A stretch of DNA of 64,000 nucleotides from Rhodospirillales bacterium (GTDB lineage Bacteria; Pseudomonadota; Alphaproteobacteria; Acetobacterales; Acetobacteraceae). Each line of letters opens with the position of its first letter. Position 1 is the stretch's first letter. The stretch lies in the NCBI GenBank assembly GCA_025352665.1, contig JANXSM010000109.1, positions 1 to 64,000 of the forward strand. The letters are read 5' to 3'. The notes beneath the pieces are model-generated. The model was given only the letters and a program-made list of their open reading frames with translations. It had not been told where the DNA came from and ran no database searches. Below are positions 1 to 10,091 of the stretch, piece after piece. A program made the position numbers and the translations under genes.

Positions 1-1
1 T

Positions 2-42
2 GGGTCATACCCGCGGGTCATCGAGACTCGCGGGTATGACCC
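2..42. repeat. 14-bp perfect inverted repeat
   Basis: Arms at 2-15 and 29-42 are perfect reverse complements (GGGTCATACCCGCG and its complement) around a 13-nt loop. A run of C and T follows on the plus strand. It may be the terminator of a gene outside the window or the arm of a palindromic repeat. No gene overlaps it, and positions 1-152 hold only palindromes. Confidence 0.6.
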
Positions 43-79
43 CCTCCTAACGCACAAACCCACTTGCTGAAATTGAGGT

Positions 80-125
80 CCAGGGGCTCGGCCCCTGGTG
101 GGGGTCGAGGGGGCAACGCCCCTCG
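80..125. repeat. Double GC palindrome, REP-like unit
   Basis: Two adjacent hairpins are visible. CCAGGGGC at 80-87 pairs with 91-98 over a 3-nt loop, and CGAGGGG at 106-112 pairs with 119-125. Paired GC palindromes of this kind are common intergenic repeats in high-GC alphaproteobacteria. Only one copy was found in this window, so calling it a repeat is by analogy. It lies just beyond the 3' end of the DinB gene. Confidence 0.4.
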
Positions 126-152
126 CCTTGCTATCCTCAACGCCTGCCAGGA

Positions 153-656
153 CTATACGACGAGCCACAGATCAGTGACGCCGATATCGATCCCGGCCCG
201 GGTCAGCAGGGCGTGGGCCTGGCCGCGGTGATGCGTCTGATGGTTGAACATGTGCACCACCAGGCCTGCGGTCGGCGCCTTCATGTCGCGCTGCGTGGCG
301 CCGCTGAACCAGGCGGTATCGCCCGTGAGGAATTCCGGGCTCACCCGCGTCGACCATTCCAGGATCCCGCGATCCGCAGTCTCCCGCTCAGCCTGCAGCA
401 GGTCGAAATCATCGATCGTACCCGGACTGTCGCGCAGCAGAACCCCCGGTTGCGGCCAGCCATCGAAACGTGACATCCACATCCGGTCCGCCCACAGAAG
501 ATGATTGAGTGTTCCCTGCAAGGATTTGAAGAAGGCGCCCTGGTCACGCCTGCGATCGTCGTCGCTCAGGCGGGCCGCGCCGGCATAGGTCCGCTTGTTC
601 ATGGCCGCGTTATAGGCGGCCAGGGTCTTCACATAGTCAGGCGTGATCATGCTCAA
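153..656 (-). CDS. DinB family protein
   Basis: A 167-residue protein of the usual DinB/YfiT four-helix-bundle length. Metal-ligand histidines are seen in NHLLWAD near residue 47 and in the C-terminal HQTHHRGQ motif near residue 140, the spacing typical of the family. Members bind a divalent metal; many act as thiol-dependent S-transferases, but the substrate cannot be inferred here. The start is either TTG at 656, which overlaps the upstream cellulase stop as TTGA, or ATG at 650, 3 nt past that stop. Either way it is probably co-transcribed with the cellulase gene, although no functional link is obvious. Confidence 0.85.
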   Translation of the reverse strand: MSMITPDYVKTLAAYNAAMNKRTYAGAARLSDDDRRRDQGAFFKSLQGTLNHLLWADRMWMSRFDGWPQPGVLLRDSPGTIDDFDLLQAERETADRGILEWSTRVSPEFLTGDTAWFSGATQRDMKAPTAGLVVHMFNHQTHHRGQAHALLTRAGIDIGVTDLWLVV

Positions 657-3600
657 TACCCTGTGTGCAGCAACTTCACGGACAGCGGCGAACCCAGACC
701 CGCCTGCGTTGCATTGAAGCTGAACACTGCCGTGCCACCCGGTGCAATCACCTTGTTCCAGCTCTCGTTGGACAGCGTGTAGGCGTTGCCGACATGGCTG
801 TTAATGACGGCGCTGTAAAGATTCTGGGTGATCTGGTCGGCGGTGTCGATCTGCACCTGCCACCCATTGATGGTGACATTGCTGGTATTGGTGATGGTGA
901 CCGTATCGTAGACGACCGACGGCCATTCCTGCACATTGAGCGCCACCGTGGCACTCGGTTCATGCACAATGGTGGCGGTGGCGGACCCTAGCGACACCCC
1001 CGCGGGGGTCGACAGATCGAGCATGAAACTCGCCGAACGGCCGGTACTGCCCGGGCTCAGCAAGGTAGCCGGCAGGATCTTGGCAATCTCGCCCGCAGCA
1101 AACGTGACGGTGCCAGAAGCTGCCACATAGTCGGTGCCCGCCACCGCCGTGCCGTCTCGCGTCGCATAGGCGATCGTCACGGGCGTGCTCGCCGGTGCGG
1201 CCAGGCTGATGGTGAAATCGACTTCCGGATGCCCCGCATTGGGCTTGTAGATCAGTTGCTGGACCGCTGCCGCCTGCACCGCGTTGACCGTCACCTCGTC
1301 CGGCATCAGCAGACCGGACGGATTGCCTAACGGGTTGGCGTTCCAGCTCCACCACCCAGAGCCCATGCCCTGCCGGCCTGCCGCCAACGCGGAGCCGGTG
1401 CCATCGGTGTTCAGATAGCTGGTCATCAGTTGCATCCACTGCTGATCGGCAGGGCTGCTCAGGTTGCTGCCGGTCTCGCCCAGGAACACCGGTGCGATGT
1501 TCTGCTGCTCGATATAGCCCCAATGCGCCGTCCACGAGGCCGCCGCGGTGCCGGCGTAGTCGTATGGGTTCAGATAGGGCTCCGGAACCACCGAGGCCGG
1601 GTAGTCATGCGCGGAATACACCAGCTGGTTGGCGGTGTTCAGCGTGACCGGATGGGCCGCCACGCCCTCCAGATTGCCGCCCCAGTTGGTGGCGACCCCG
1701 TTCGTGGTCTGCACTCCCTCAACGATCACCAGCCAATTCGGATTGATGTTGAGAACGCCATTGCCGGCCTTGGTCGCGGCCAGCGCCCAGTCCGTCGCGG
1801 CATTTCCGTCGCCCCAGGTCGCGGGATCATGGGGTTCGTTGAAAAGATCGGCGCCGATCACCGTGCTGTTGCCGTTGTAGCGGGCGGCCAGCATCTGCCA
1901 GTCAGCGAGCCAATGCGCCTGGTCATACACGCCGCTGTACCAAAGCCCGCTGGTGCTCGGGGAATCCTGGGCGTAGCTGTTGTGGTCGTCGAGAATGATC
2001 TTGAGCCCGATCTGGCCGGCGAAGCCGACGATCTTGTCGATCAGCGCCAAACCCTGCAGGCCCACCAGATCCGGGTTCAGCGTGTAGTTGATGGCGGTGG
2101 GTGCCAGGCCGCCCGCCAGCAGCTGGTTGGAAAACGGCAGGCGGATCGTGTTGAACCCTGCGCTGACCATCTGGCGCATGGTCGCCTGCCAGTTGGCGCC
2201 GAGCAGATCGCCTGGGCTGCCCCGCGAATCGTTCAGCCCAAACCAGTTCACCGCTGCAATCCGGACCGCTGCTCCGGTGCTGTCGACAACCTGGTTGCCC
2301 CGCGTGTGCAGGTAGCCGCCCGGCAGCAGGCTGCCTACACCGCCAGAGGCCGCCGCCACGAGACTGACGCTCACATTCCCCACGCTCACCATCGGCACGG
2401 CAGCCGGCGTCGGCGTCGGTGTCGGTGCGGGGCTCGGTGCCGGCGAAGGCGTGGGCGCGGGAACACTCGCCACCGGATACACCAGCGTCTCGCTCGCGCT
2501 CGGTGCCGCCAGGCTCGCGCCCACAGAGTTGCTCAACACCAATGAGAATCGCTGCGTGCCGCTGCCGCCCGCCAGAGTGTGCACCGTCACGGTCTGGCTG
2601 GTCTGCCCCGCCGCAAAGGTGATGTGCCCGCTGGCCGCGGTGTAGTTCACCCCGGCCAGGGCGCTGCCGTTCTGGGTTGCATAGTCGAGCGTCACCGGTT
2701 GCGACAAGGCGGCCGACAGGGCAAGGACGAACATGGCGTCGTGGGTTCCAGCGCTGCTTTCATCGACACTGCCACCGGTGACCGTGATGGAAGGCGTGTT
2801 GACGATGATACCGATTCCGGTCGCCGTTCCCAGCGTGGCACCGATCGGGTTGGAAAGCACAAGGTTGAAACCGCGCGTGCCCAGCAGGCCCAGCTTCGTT
2901 GCGACCGAGATGGTGATGCTGGTCTGGCCCGCAGCGATTGTGGCGGTGCCGGTGCTGGCAACGTAGTCCACTCCGGCCACGGCCGTGCCATCGGCAGTGG
3001 CATAGCTGAAGCTGACCGCAGTCGCACTGGCGGCCGAGAGCGAGACGGTGAAAGTTTCGGCCAAAGCGGTATTGGCCTCGCTCACGCTGCCGCCCTGCAC
3101 CGCCAGGGTCGGCAACACAACTGGCGCCCCGCTGCCGATGGTGGCGCCGTTCACCACGAAACCGGTCGGCAGGCTCGGCCGGCCGCCGTTCGCGTTGAAG
3201 CCGAACACCGCCATGCCCCCGGGCGCCAGCTTCGCATCCCATCCGGCGTCGGTGATGACATAATGCGTGCCGACATGGCTTGCGATCGTGGCGCCCCAGA
3301 TGCCGGTGATCGTGTTCGCCAGATCGAAGGCGACCGACCAGCCGTTGACGCTGGACGAGCCTGTGTTGGTCAGCGTTCCCGAACCGGTGAACCAGGCCCC
3401 GTAATCCGAAACGTCGGCCAGCACAAAGCTATGGCCGGCCGCAACGGGCGCGGGCGTCGGCACCGGGGCCGGCGTCGGAGTGGGTGCAGGAATCGGCGAA
3501 GGTGTGGGAACGGGTGCGGGGGTAGGCACGGGCGCTGGCGTCGGCACAGGCGCTGGGGTCGGCATTGGAACTGGCGCCGGCGTGGGCGTGGGCACTGGGG

Positions 3601-4057
3601 CCGGGGTGGGCACGGGAACCGGCGTGGGCGTAGGCGCTGGGGCCGGGGTGGGAACCGGCGTGGGGCTGGCGCTGCCGCCGATCAGCGTCCCATTGACGAC
3701 GTAGCTCGGCGGGAACACCGGAGCGCCGCCGCTGCCGTTGAAATAGAACGTTACTGAACCGCCGACTGAAACGGTACCGTTCCAATTCAGGTTGTTCACC
3801 ACATAATGGCTGGCCGACTGGCTGACAATCGAGCCACTCCATAGGCTGGTGATTGGGCTCGCCAGATCGAAGCCGACGGACCAGGCGGTAAGCGGCGTCG
3901 TTCCCGTGTTGGTCAGCGTAACAGCAGCATTGAACCAGATGTCATGATCATCCAGCAGAACACTGATCGAGGCGCCCGAACCGCTGATCGGGGCAATGTT
4001 TCGCGTACCAGCCATTGATGGTTTCCGACCGGGAGGACGTGGTTTTACCACCATCAT
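653..4057 (-). CDS. Modular GH5 cellulase with CBM2 and Calx-beta modules
   Basis: A predicted extracellular endoglucanase of 1134 residues. Order seen: CBM2 (about 25-128), Pro/Thr/Ala/Val linker (129-206), CBM2 (206-310), Calx-beta repeats (about 314-419 and 422-522), second Pro linker (525-552), GH5 catalytic domain (about 579-939), third Calx-beta (947-1031) and a C-terminal CBM2 (1034-1134). The GH5 acid/base lies in FNEP near residue 738 and the nucleophile in FLGETGS near 859. CBM2 modules bind crystalline cellulose. No N-terminal signal peptide is visible, so export would need a type I-like or other route. The start may be ATG 4057, which has a poor ribosome site, or ATG 4015, with GGAAA upstream. 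The AT-richer 4058-4178 stretch probably holds its promoter. Confidence 0.9.
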   Translation of the reverse strand: MMVVKPRPPGRKPSMAGTRNIAPISGSGASISVLLDDHDIWFNAAVTLTNTGTTPLTAWSVGFDLASPITSLWSGSIVSQSASHYVVNNLNWNGTVSVGGSVTFYFNGSGGAPVFPPSYVVNGTLIGGSASPTPVPTPAPAPTPTPVPVPTPAPVPTPTPAPVPMPTPAPVPTPAPVPTPAPVPTPSPIPAPTPTPAPVPTPAPVAAGHSFVLADVSDYGAWFTGSGTLTNTGSSSVNGWSVAFDLANTITGIWGATIASHVGTHYVITDAGWDAKLAPGGMAVFGFNANGGRPSLPTGFVVNGATIGSGAPVVLPTLAVQGGSVSEANTALAETFTVSLSAASATAVSFSYATADGTAVAGVDYVASTGTATIAAGQTSITISVATKLGLLGTRGFNLVLSNPIGATLGTATGIGIIVNTPSITVTGGSVDESSAGTHDAMFVLALSAALSQPVTLDYATQNGSALAGVNYTAASGHITFAAGQTSQTVTVHTLAGGSGTQRFSLVLSNSVGASLAAPSASETLVYPVASVPAPTPSPAPSPAPTPTPTPAAVPMVSVGNVSVSLVAAASGGVGSLLPGGYLHTRGNQVVDSTGAAVRIAAVNWFGLNDSRGSPGDLLGANWQATMRQMVSAGFNTIRLPFSNQLLAGGLAPTAINYTLNPDLVGLQGLALIDKIVGFAGQIGLKIILDDHNSYAQDSPSTSGLWYSGVYDQAHWLADWQMLAARYNGNSTVIGADLFNEPHDPATWGDGNAATDWALAATKAGNGVLNINPNWLVIVEGVQTTNGVATNWGGNLEGVAAHPVTLNTANQLVYSAHDYPASVVPEPYLNPYDYAGTAAASWTAHWGYIEQQNIAPVFLGETGSNLSSPADQQWMQLMTSYLNTDGTGSALAAGRQGMGSGWWSWNANPLGNPSGLLMPDEVTVNAVQAAAVQQLIYKPNAGHPEVDFTISLAAPASTPVTIAYATRDGTAVAGTDYVAASGTVTFAAGEIAKILPATLLSPGSTGRSASFMLDLSTPAGVSLGSATATIVHEPSATVALNVQEWPSVVYDTVTITNTSNVTINGWQVQIDTADQITQNLYSAVINSHVGNAYTLSNESWNKVIAPGGTAVFSFNATQAGLGSPLSVKLLHTGY

Positions 4058-4178
4058 TTGTATAGATTGGGAAACCTAAAGCAAGTCCAGAACCACGCTT
4101 TCCAACCATACACAGCGAAAATGTGAGGAATTCCTTAGGAACAGTATTAAAATTGAGACGCAGTTGGACCGGCGGCGC

Positions 4179-5807
4179 TCAATCGTCCAACGGCGGCCGG
4201 TCGCGATGAACGTCAAGCACGCGCTCCAAGGCGCGTCCGAGCCGCAGAATGGTGCCCTCCTCGAACAGCCGTCCCCACAAACACACACTGTGTGGCACAT
4301 GATGCGGAACCCCATCATCCGTGCGCAACGCGGCCCCCATACCGCGCTGGATCCGCGTCGGGCTCATGCGAAACCCGGCGCGCTGAACCAGGCACGGGTG
4401 ACCGGTGAAGTTGGTGATCACGCCCATCGGCCCCGCTGCCGGGCCGCCGATGATCGCATCGACGGTCGCGAACCATCCATCGGCCACCTGCATGACACGC
4501 CGGCGCAAACGATCCAGTTGGACGAAATCGACCGCCGACAGGAAACGCGCCGCGCGGAACCGGTTCGGCCAGGCCACCTCGTCCTGCCAGGTCAGCAGGT
4601 CGTCGCGGTCCGACAACGTCAGCTCCTCAAACGCCGCCGCCGCCTCGGCGTACAAAATGTCGACCAGCGCCCCATACGGCAGCTCCGGCCGATCGAGCGC
4701 CACCATCTCCACATCCAATCGGCGCAGCGCATCGACGCTGGCCTGATCGATGGGATCGTCGAGATCGGCCGCGAAATAACCGACCCGCAGACCCGTCACC
4801 GACGCCCCCGCGTCATAGCTGAAAAAGGCCGATATGCTGGCAACATCTGCCACGTCGAACCCGTTGATAACAGACATGACAAGTGCCGTGTCCTCCACGC
4901 AGCGGGTCATCGGGCCAATTTTGTCGAGCGACCAACAAAGCGCCATCGCGCCGGCGCGGCTCACGCGTCCGAAGGTCGGCCGCAGCCCCGCGATGCCGCA
5001 GCGCGTGCTCGGCGAAACGATCGACCCCAGGGTCTCCGTGCCGATGGCAAAGCCGAACAACGCGGCAGCCGTTCCGGAGCCAGAGCCTGCCGACGAGCCG
5101 CTCGACCCTTCGGCGCGATTCCACGGATTGCGGGTCACGCCCCCGTGCCAGATGTCGCCATACGCCAGTGCGCCAAGGCTGGTCTTGGCAACCAGAACCG
5201 CGCCGGCCTCGGCCAGCAGCCGCACCACCGTCGCGTCAGTTGCGGGCACGCGGTCCAAATACGGCTCGGCCCCCCAACGCGTCGCCAGACCCGCGGTGTC
5301 AAGCAGATCCTTGCACCCATAGGGAATGCCGTGCAGCGGGCCCATCACGCGCCCGGCGGCCAAGGCCGCATCGGCCGCCCGCGCCTGGCGCAGCGCGAGC
5401 TCCGACGTGGCAAGTGCTATGCATTCCAACCCGGGACCCAGTCGCTCGATCCGCTCAAGATACAGACGCGTCAAACGTTCCGAGCTGAGTTGTCCCGAGC
5501 GGATCCAGCTCCCCAGCTCACCCACAGTGGCAAAGGCGATATCGACATCGCGAGACGGCAGCGGCGTCGTCACCTCCGACGAACGGAACGGCCCGGCCGC
5601 GGGCATCGCAAAGCCTGGCGGCCGCGGATCGAACACCGTCGCGGGTGCCAACTCCGGCGCCAGCACCACCGCACGCCGGCTGTGCGCACGCGCGAGCTGC
5701 ACCTCGATGCTGTCCAGCATCTGCGCCCGCTCCGCGTCCGTGTAATGAATGCCCAAAACGACCTGGGCTGCGGAAATTGTCTCGTCGGACACAGGTTTCT
5801 GGCTCAT
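4179..5807 (-). CDS. Amidase signature family hydrolase
   Basis: A 542-residue enzyme with the Ser-cisSer-Lys triad of the amidase signature family. The Lys is in YGCKDLLD near residue 165, the cis-Ser in the GSSGSSAG loop near 235, and the nucleophile Ser in GTETLGSIVSPS near 261. An N-terminal extension of about 90 residues precedes the domain. Family members hydrolyse amides or act in tRNA-dependent amidation (GatA). This is not GatA, because no gatB or gatC is nearby and the N-terminus differs. A standalone carboxamide or acylurea hydrolase is plausible. The gene stands alone, between the cellulase promoter region and a dispersed repeat. Confidence 0.85.
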   Translation of the reverse strand: MSQKPVSDETISAAQVVLGIHYTDAERAQMLDSIEVQLARAHSRRAVVLAPELAPATVFDPRPPGFAMPAAGPFRSSEVTTPLPSRDVDIAFATVGELGSWIRSGQLSSERLTRLYLERIERLGPGLECIALATSELALRQARAADAALAAGRVMGPLHGIPYGCKDLLDTAGLATRWGAEPYLDRVPATDATVVRLLAEAGAVLVAKTSLGALAYGDIWHGGVTRNPWNRAEGSSGSSAGSGSGTAAALFGFAIGTETLGSIVSPSTRCGIAGLRPTFGRVSRAGAMALCWSLDKIGPMTRCVEDTALVMSVINGFDVADVASISAFFSYDAGASVTGLRVGYFAADLDDPIDQASVDALRRLDVEMVALDRPELPYGALVDILYAEAAAAFEELTLSDRDDLLTWQDEVAWPNRFRAARFLSAVDFVQLDRLRRRVMQVADGWFATVDAIIGGPAAGPMGVITNFTGHPCLVQRAGFRMSPTRIQRGMGAALRTDDGVPHHVPHSVCLWGRLFEEGTILRLGRALERVLDVHRDRPPLDD

Positions 5808-5867
5808 GCGCCAAGCCTAGACCGCAATCGCCGCCGAAGAAATCACCTCTCGTGAAGTTTGCCAGAC

Positions 5868-5941
5868 CGCTCCTGCTCCAGCTTTTTGTTTTATCGCGTG
5901 ATTCAGACCTTTCGGTGATTCCACCTTCGGTCATCACGCTC
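5868..5941 (-). repeat. Dispersed two-hairpin repeat, copy C (truncated)
   Basis: On the minus strand this matches, almost base for base, the first 75 nt or so of the copies at 43649 and 48320: AGCGTGATGACC, GGTGGAATCACC, GGTCTGAATCACG and GATAAAACAAA. The strong second hairpin is replaced by unrelated sequence. It lies between the amidase start and the stop of the beta-solenoid gene, oriented opposite to the other copies relative to the neighbouring genes. Confidence 0.85.
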
Positions 5942-5963
5942 CAGCCCAGTCGTTACCACCGCA

Positions 5964-8900
5964 TCAGAACGCCAGATGCGAGGCGAGCGCTGCGGCGGAA
6001 ACGCCGCTGTCGCCCTTGATGACAACCGCCGCCACCTGGCTATGCGCGTTGGTGAAGGTGAACACCGTGTCCCACCCGCTCACCGTTCGCACACCGGCGA
6101 GGCTGGCGCCGCCACCGAAATCGTGCAGGTTGATCACATCGCCGCTCCAGGGAGGCGTGTTGAACCGGCTCAGATCCAGCTCGCCGCCAAAGGCATTGAC
6201 GTTGAACACATCATTGCCCTGACCGCTGGTGACATGATTGACCCCCGCCGAGAGGTTCACAACGTTGCCGTAACCATTCAGGAACACCCAGTCGTGGCTC
6301 GTAATCCCCGGTGTGTCGCCCAGCGTCACCGTGGCATTGCCCGATATCGTCGAGCCCGACGCCGCCGGCGAGCCAAAGATATAGTTCACTCCCCCGCCCA
6401 CGCTCACCCGGTCGCCATAACCGCCGGCGACGACCTCGCTGTTACCGTTGCCGACAAGCACGGTCGCATTTCCCATCCCGGCGTCGATCAGGGTGAAACC
6501 GGCACCGCCGGCATTGGCGCCGACAGCAATCATGTTGTTGTAGCCGCCTGCGCTGACACTGTCGTAACCATCGCCAAGCCGGATCGTGGCACCCCCCAGC
6601 GACCCCGCCACGCCGTGCCGCCCGACGCCTGCGGTGACAACATCGTTGTAGCCGCCCAACGTCACGCCATAGTCGCCGCCCCCAAGCGTGACGGTGTCGT
6701 TGCCCGGACCCGCGAGAACCGTCGAGCCAGCGACCACATTGGTGATGCTCGCATTGTAGAAAGTATTGGCGGTCGTGCCCCCCGACAGGCTCGCCAGAAC
6801 GGAGATCGCTGAGGGCGGCACGCTGTCGATCAAACCCGGCGGCAGCGTCTGCCCCAGAGGCGGCAGCGGCAACGGCGCGGGCGGCGCTGGAACGACGACA
6901 ACGGGAGCCACCACCGGCGCCGGTAGCGGCGGTGCCGTGGGAGGCGTCACCACCGCTTGTGTCGGAACAGGGGCGAAAACCGCCGCCCCAACGGCACCAA
7001 GCGTGATCGATCCGCCAGAGGCGCTGTAGCTGGCCACCAAGGTCTCGCCCGCGCTCGCCTCGGTCAGCGACGACAGCGTGACAAGCACATGGCCGAACTG
7101 GTCCTCAATCGCAGTCCCGCCCGCGCCAACGACAACCTTCGGCACCACGGCAGAGCCCAACGCCCCCGCCAGCCCCTCGAAGACAACGCTGTCGCCAACC
7201 GCTAAGTGGCTGACTGCCGGTGCGAACACCGCCCCCGCGCCGCCCGAGGCGGCCAGGGCCAGCATCAGGGTGGAGCCTCCCCCAGGTCCGAAATCAAACC
7301 TGCCAGAGCCGACCAGGGCACCTTCGATATCGATGGTCGCGGCATAACCCAGCGCCATCGTACCCGCGTTGTGCAAGGTCGATCCGAAGGCAAACAGGTT
7401 TGCGCCATTGAACAGCCAGTCCGCCCCGGGATCCACGGCGTAGGTCTGGAAACCGACATACTGACTGCCGATCCCCGAGATCACGCCCACGCCACCCCCA
7501 TCGGCCGTCAATGCCAGCAGGTTGCCTCCGGCACCGCCCACGACCTTGCCGATAATGATCGAGCCTGGTGACAGAAAGAGCTGGTCGTTGCCGGCGCCCA
7601 ACGTCACCGCCGTCCCGTTGGCCACCGTGCTTGCAAGCGTGCCGTAATTGTACACCGCGCCATCGGCCGTGGCGGCGTCGGCAACACCGGAGTAACGCGT
7701 TGCCGGTGCCAGATCGATCGCGGTTTGCCCCAGGATCGTGCCGAAATTTGTGATCGAGACTGCGCCCGAGGCCGCCGCCACCCCGTCTCCGCTACCGGAA
7801 ATGACGGCGCCGACATCGGTTGCGGAGCCATTGCGCAAACTGCCGCCGACATCGAGCCAAACGCCGGTCGTCCCATCGATGGTCGCGCCATTGACGATAT
7901 TGCTGGCCGGCTGGTTCAAAGCCACCACGCCGATCTGCCCACCGGCGATGGTCGCAGCACGGGTGAATTCGTCACCGTTGCGAACGGCCGTATCCGCCGA
8001 AAGCAGCACACCTGTCGCACCGCCCGTGATCGTGCCGGCATTGACCAGCAGCCCGCCCGCACCGGTGAATGCGGCGCCAATGCCCGACCCCGCAATAAGG
8101 GCGCCGGGATCGGCCACCGAGCCGTTGGAGACAGTGCCTTGCACCAGCTGCACGCCAACCTTTGCCAGGATCGTGCCGGCGTTGTCGACCACCAGCCCCC
8201 CGCCCGCTCCGGGCAACTGAGCCACCCCCACGGCGCCCGCCACGATGCTGGCCGTACTGTCGCCGTCATCGCCGTTGAACACTAAACCCTGGCCCAGCGT
8301 CACCGCGGTCCCGACGGCTGCGATCGTGGCGTAGTTGGCAACCGTCACCGGCCCAGAGCCTGCCGCCAGAATCCCAGCCCCTCCTGCGATCACCGCATGC
8401 AGCGTCGCGGGGCTGCCATTGGCGACGCTGCCGCCGTTCACCAGGGACACTGCCGTGCCAGCACCCAGAACTGTGCCGAAGTTCTGCACCTGCCCGCCGG
8501 CAGCAACGGCCACACCGACGACGCCATCGATCAGGGCTACGGTGTCCGCATCGCTGCCGTTGCTCACGAAATCAGCACCAATCACACCATCGGCGGTGTG
8601 CGAGGCAATGGTCCCGGCGTTGGCCACCAGCCCGCCATCCAGCCTTACGCCATCGAGTGCTGCCGAAATAATAGCACCGGCATCGGTCGCGTTGCCGTTC
8701 CAAACCTGGCCGCCGGACGCAAGCGATACGCCGATCCCGGTCTCGGCGGCCACAGTGCCATAGTTGTAGACGGTGGCTGCTCCTGCGGCGACCAAACCGT
8801 TGCGCTGCCCACCGGTGAAAGCCGCCGTGTCGGCCCCGTTGCCGTTCGCGTAGATGCCGCCCGCCACCAGGTCCACGCCATCCAGCGTATAGGACACAAG

Positions 8901-9056
8901 CGTACCGAGATCGTTGATCGCACCGGAATAGACGGAGAGCACGCCCGCCGACACATCCAACGCCCGCACCGCCCCATCGAGGGCCACGGTCAAAGGCAGA
9001 TCGCCCGGTGACAGTGTCTGGCCGTTGGTCAGCAGGCCTGAGATTGTTCGCGCCAT
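5964..9056 (-). CDS. Large beta-solenoid repeat surface/secreted protein
   Basis: A 1030-residue protein rich in Gly, Ala, Asn and Val. Residues from about 10 to 560 are repeats of roughly 20-40 residues with NGS, NYGT and NAGT turns, typical of a right-handed beta-helix as in adhesin passengers. A proline-rich hinge lies at about 699-740. The C-terminal 270 residues carry GNDTVTLGGG- and GYGDRVSVGGG-type repeats resembling type I secretion (RTX-like) proteins, ending in a hydrophobic tail. No signal peptide and no autotransporter barrel is seen, so type I export is an inference. The closest description is a cell-surface or matrix adhesin; the ligand is unknown. The start at 9056 (MARTISG) lies just after an AT-rich leader. 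Confidence 0.75.
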   Translation of the reverse strand: MARTISGLLTNGQTLSPGDLPLTVALDGAVRALDVSAGVLSVYSGAINDLGTLVSYTLDGVDLVAGGIYANGNGADTAAFTGGQRNGLVAAGAATVYNYGTVAAETGIGVSLASGGQVWNGNATDAGAIISAALDGVRLDGGLVANAGTIASHTADGVIGADFVSNGSDADTVALIDGVVGVAVAAGGQVQNFGTVLGAGTAVSLVNGGSVANGSPATLHAVIAGGAGILAAGSGPVTVANYATIAAVGTAVTLGQGLVFNGDDGDSTASIVAGAVGVAQLPGAGGGLVVDNAGTILAKVGVQLVQGTVSNGSVADPGALIAGSGIGAAFTGAGGLLVNAGTITGGATGVLLSADTAVRNGDEFTRAATIAGGQIGVVALNQPASNIVNGATIDGTTGVWLDVGGSLRNGSATDVGAVISGSGDGVAAASGAVSITNFGTILGQTAIDLAPATRYSGVADAATADGAVYNYGTLASTVANGTAVTLGAGNDQLFLSPGSIIIGKVVGGAGGNLLALTADGGGVGVISGIGSQYVGFQTYAVDPGADWLFNGANLFAFGSTLHNAGTMALGYAATIDIEGALVGSGRFDFGPGGGSTLMLALAASGGAGAVFAPAVSHLAVGDSVVFEGLAGALGSAVVPKVVVGAGGTAIEDQFGHVLVTLSSLTEASAGETLVASYSASGGSITLGAVGAAVFAPVPTQAVVTPPTAPPLPAPVVAPVVVVPAPPAPLPLPPLGQTLPPGLIDSVPPSAISVLASLSGGTTANTFYNASITNVVAGSTVLAGPGNDTVTLGGGDYGVTLGGYNDVVTAGVGRHGVAGSLGGATIRLGDGYDSVSAGGYNNMIAVGANAGGAGFTLIDAGMGNATVLVGNGNSEVVAGGYGDRVSVGGGVNYIFGSPAASGSTISGNATVTLGDTPGITSHDWVFLNGYGNVVNLSAGVNHVTSGQGNDVFNVNAFGGELDLSRFNTPPWSGDVINLHDFGGGASLAGVRTVSGWDTVFTFTNAHSQVAAVVIKGDSGVSAAALASHLAF

Positions 9057-9159
9057 ACGTCAAAACCTCAGATGAGACAGCCATCGCACAGCAGATGCGT
9101 CAGCGATTGTTACGACCTACAAAGGCCGACGCAGCAGAGAAACGCAAGTCTCAAATTCC

Positions 9160-9215
9160 GACTATATTGTAAATCTCAAATACAATGTACAATAACGGTG
9201 AAATAACGTTGTATG
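9160..9215. promoter_or_regulatory. AT-rich intergenic region with TTGTA/TACAA motifs
   Basis: The 285-bp gap between the divergent beta-solenoid and DUF1223 genes has an AT-rich core. TTGTA occurs at 9167 and 9209, and TACAA at 9181 and 9188, making several overlapping inverted repeats, for example TACAA 9188 with TTGTA 9209. A divergent promoter with an operator is likely here. The motif was not recognised as that of any known regulator. Confidence 0.35.
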
Positions 9216-9341
9216 ATCACAAACCCCCGTGATGACAGCGGTAAACCTTCGGGTGCGGACACGGATGGCGCGCCCGCGGCGGCATCGGTAACGTAGGACG
9301 GGGACCACAGTCTGACGGAGGTCCCAGCACCGAGGTTCCCC

Positions 9342-10064
9342 ATGCGCCGTTTCGCTCCCCTCATGGCCGCGCTGTGTTTCGCCGGCACCGCCCTGGCCCA
9401 GATCCCGCAGCACCGCCCGGTGGTGGTGGAGCTGTTCACCTCGCAAGGCTGTTCCTCCTGCCCGCCGGCGGACGCGCTGCTCTCCGAACTCGCAGCTCAG
9501 CCAGACGTGCTGGCACTGGCGTTTCATGTCACCTACTGGGATCGCCTCGGCTGGCGCGATCCATACTCCTTCGCCGCCGCCACCCAGCGTCAGCGCGACT
9601 ACCAACGCCTGCTCGGCACAGACACCATCTATACGCCGCAGATGGTGGTGGATGGCCGCGCGGAATTGATCGGCTCCAACCGCCCCGCCCTGCGCACCGC
9701 CCTCGCCGCGGTCCGGCCGGTCGCAACCGTGCCGCTCACGATCGAGGCCACAACCGAAGGCCTCATCATCCACGTCGGTCCGGGCGCGGGTGCTGCGAGC
9801 CTGCAGCTCATCGGTTTTGACTCCGCCCACCGCACCGCAGTGGCAAGCGGGGAAAACGACGGCCGTAGATTGTCCGAAAGCAATATCGTGCGCAGTCTGA
9901 CGGTGCTGGCGCAGTGGCAGGGCGACGCTCTGACCCTGACCAGCCCTCGCCCCGCGGCGGAACGGGCCGCGGTTGTCCTGCAGGACCGCGACGGGCGCAT
10001 CCTGGGGGCCGCCGTGCTCGCCAGGCCTGCGAACGCCCCACCCAGTCCGCGAGCCGCAGGATGA
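9342..10064 (+). CDS. DUF1223 secreted thioredoxin-like protein
   Basis: A 240-residue protein with a signal peptide (about residues 1-20, ending GTALAQ). The DUF1223 hallmark VELFTSQGCSSCPPAD follows, with cysteines at residues 37 and 40 in a CxxC arrangement, then HVTYWDRLGW and YTPQMVVDGR. The fold is thioredoxin-like and the protein should act in the periplasm. The function of the family is undefined; a redox or metal-handling role is an inference. It is followed 27 nt downstream by the YdcF-type gene, so the two may be co-transcribed. Confidence 0.9.
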   Translation: MRRFAPLMAALCFAGTALAQIPQHRPVVVELFTSQGCSSCPPADALLSELAAQPDVLALAFHVTYWDRLGWRDPYSFAAATQRQRDYQRLLGTDTIYTPQMVVDGRAELIGSNRPALRTALAAVRPVATVPLTIEATTEGLIIHVGPGAGAASLQLIGFDSAHRTAVASGENDGRRLSESNIVRSLTVLAQWQGDALTLTSPRPAAERAAVVLQDRDGRILGAAVLARPANAPPSPRAAG

Positions 10065-10091
10065 GCTCTCGCCCGTCTCAGGCGGCCTGAC

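Noticed and set aside
1430-2545. Long plus-strand open frame opposite the cellulase
   Set aside because: It is Arg/Gly/His-rich, lacks any recognisable domain and ribosome site, and mirrors the codon bias of the real minus-strand gene.
3440-3670. Possible tandem DNA repeat
   Set aside because: The GGCGTCGGCAC-like periodicity is explained by the Pro/Thr/Ala/Val linker of the cellulase, not an independent repeat element.
2579-3757. Plus-strand frame of 392 codons with Gly/Arg-rich repeats
   Set aside because: It is the antisense of CBM2, linker and Calx-beta sequence; the Gly-rich repeats are the complement of the Pro linker.
9162-9830. Minus-strand frame opposite DUF1223
   Set aside because: The plus-strand gene has a signal peptide and family motifs; the antisense frame has neither.
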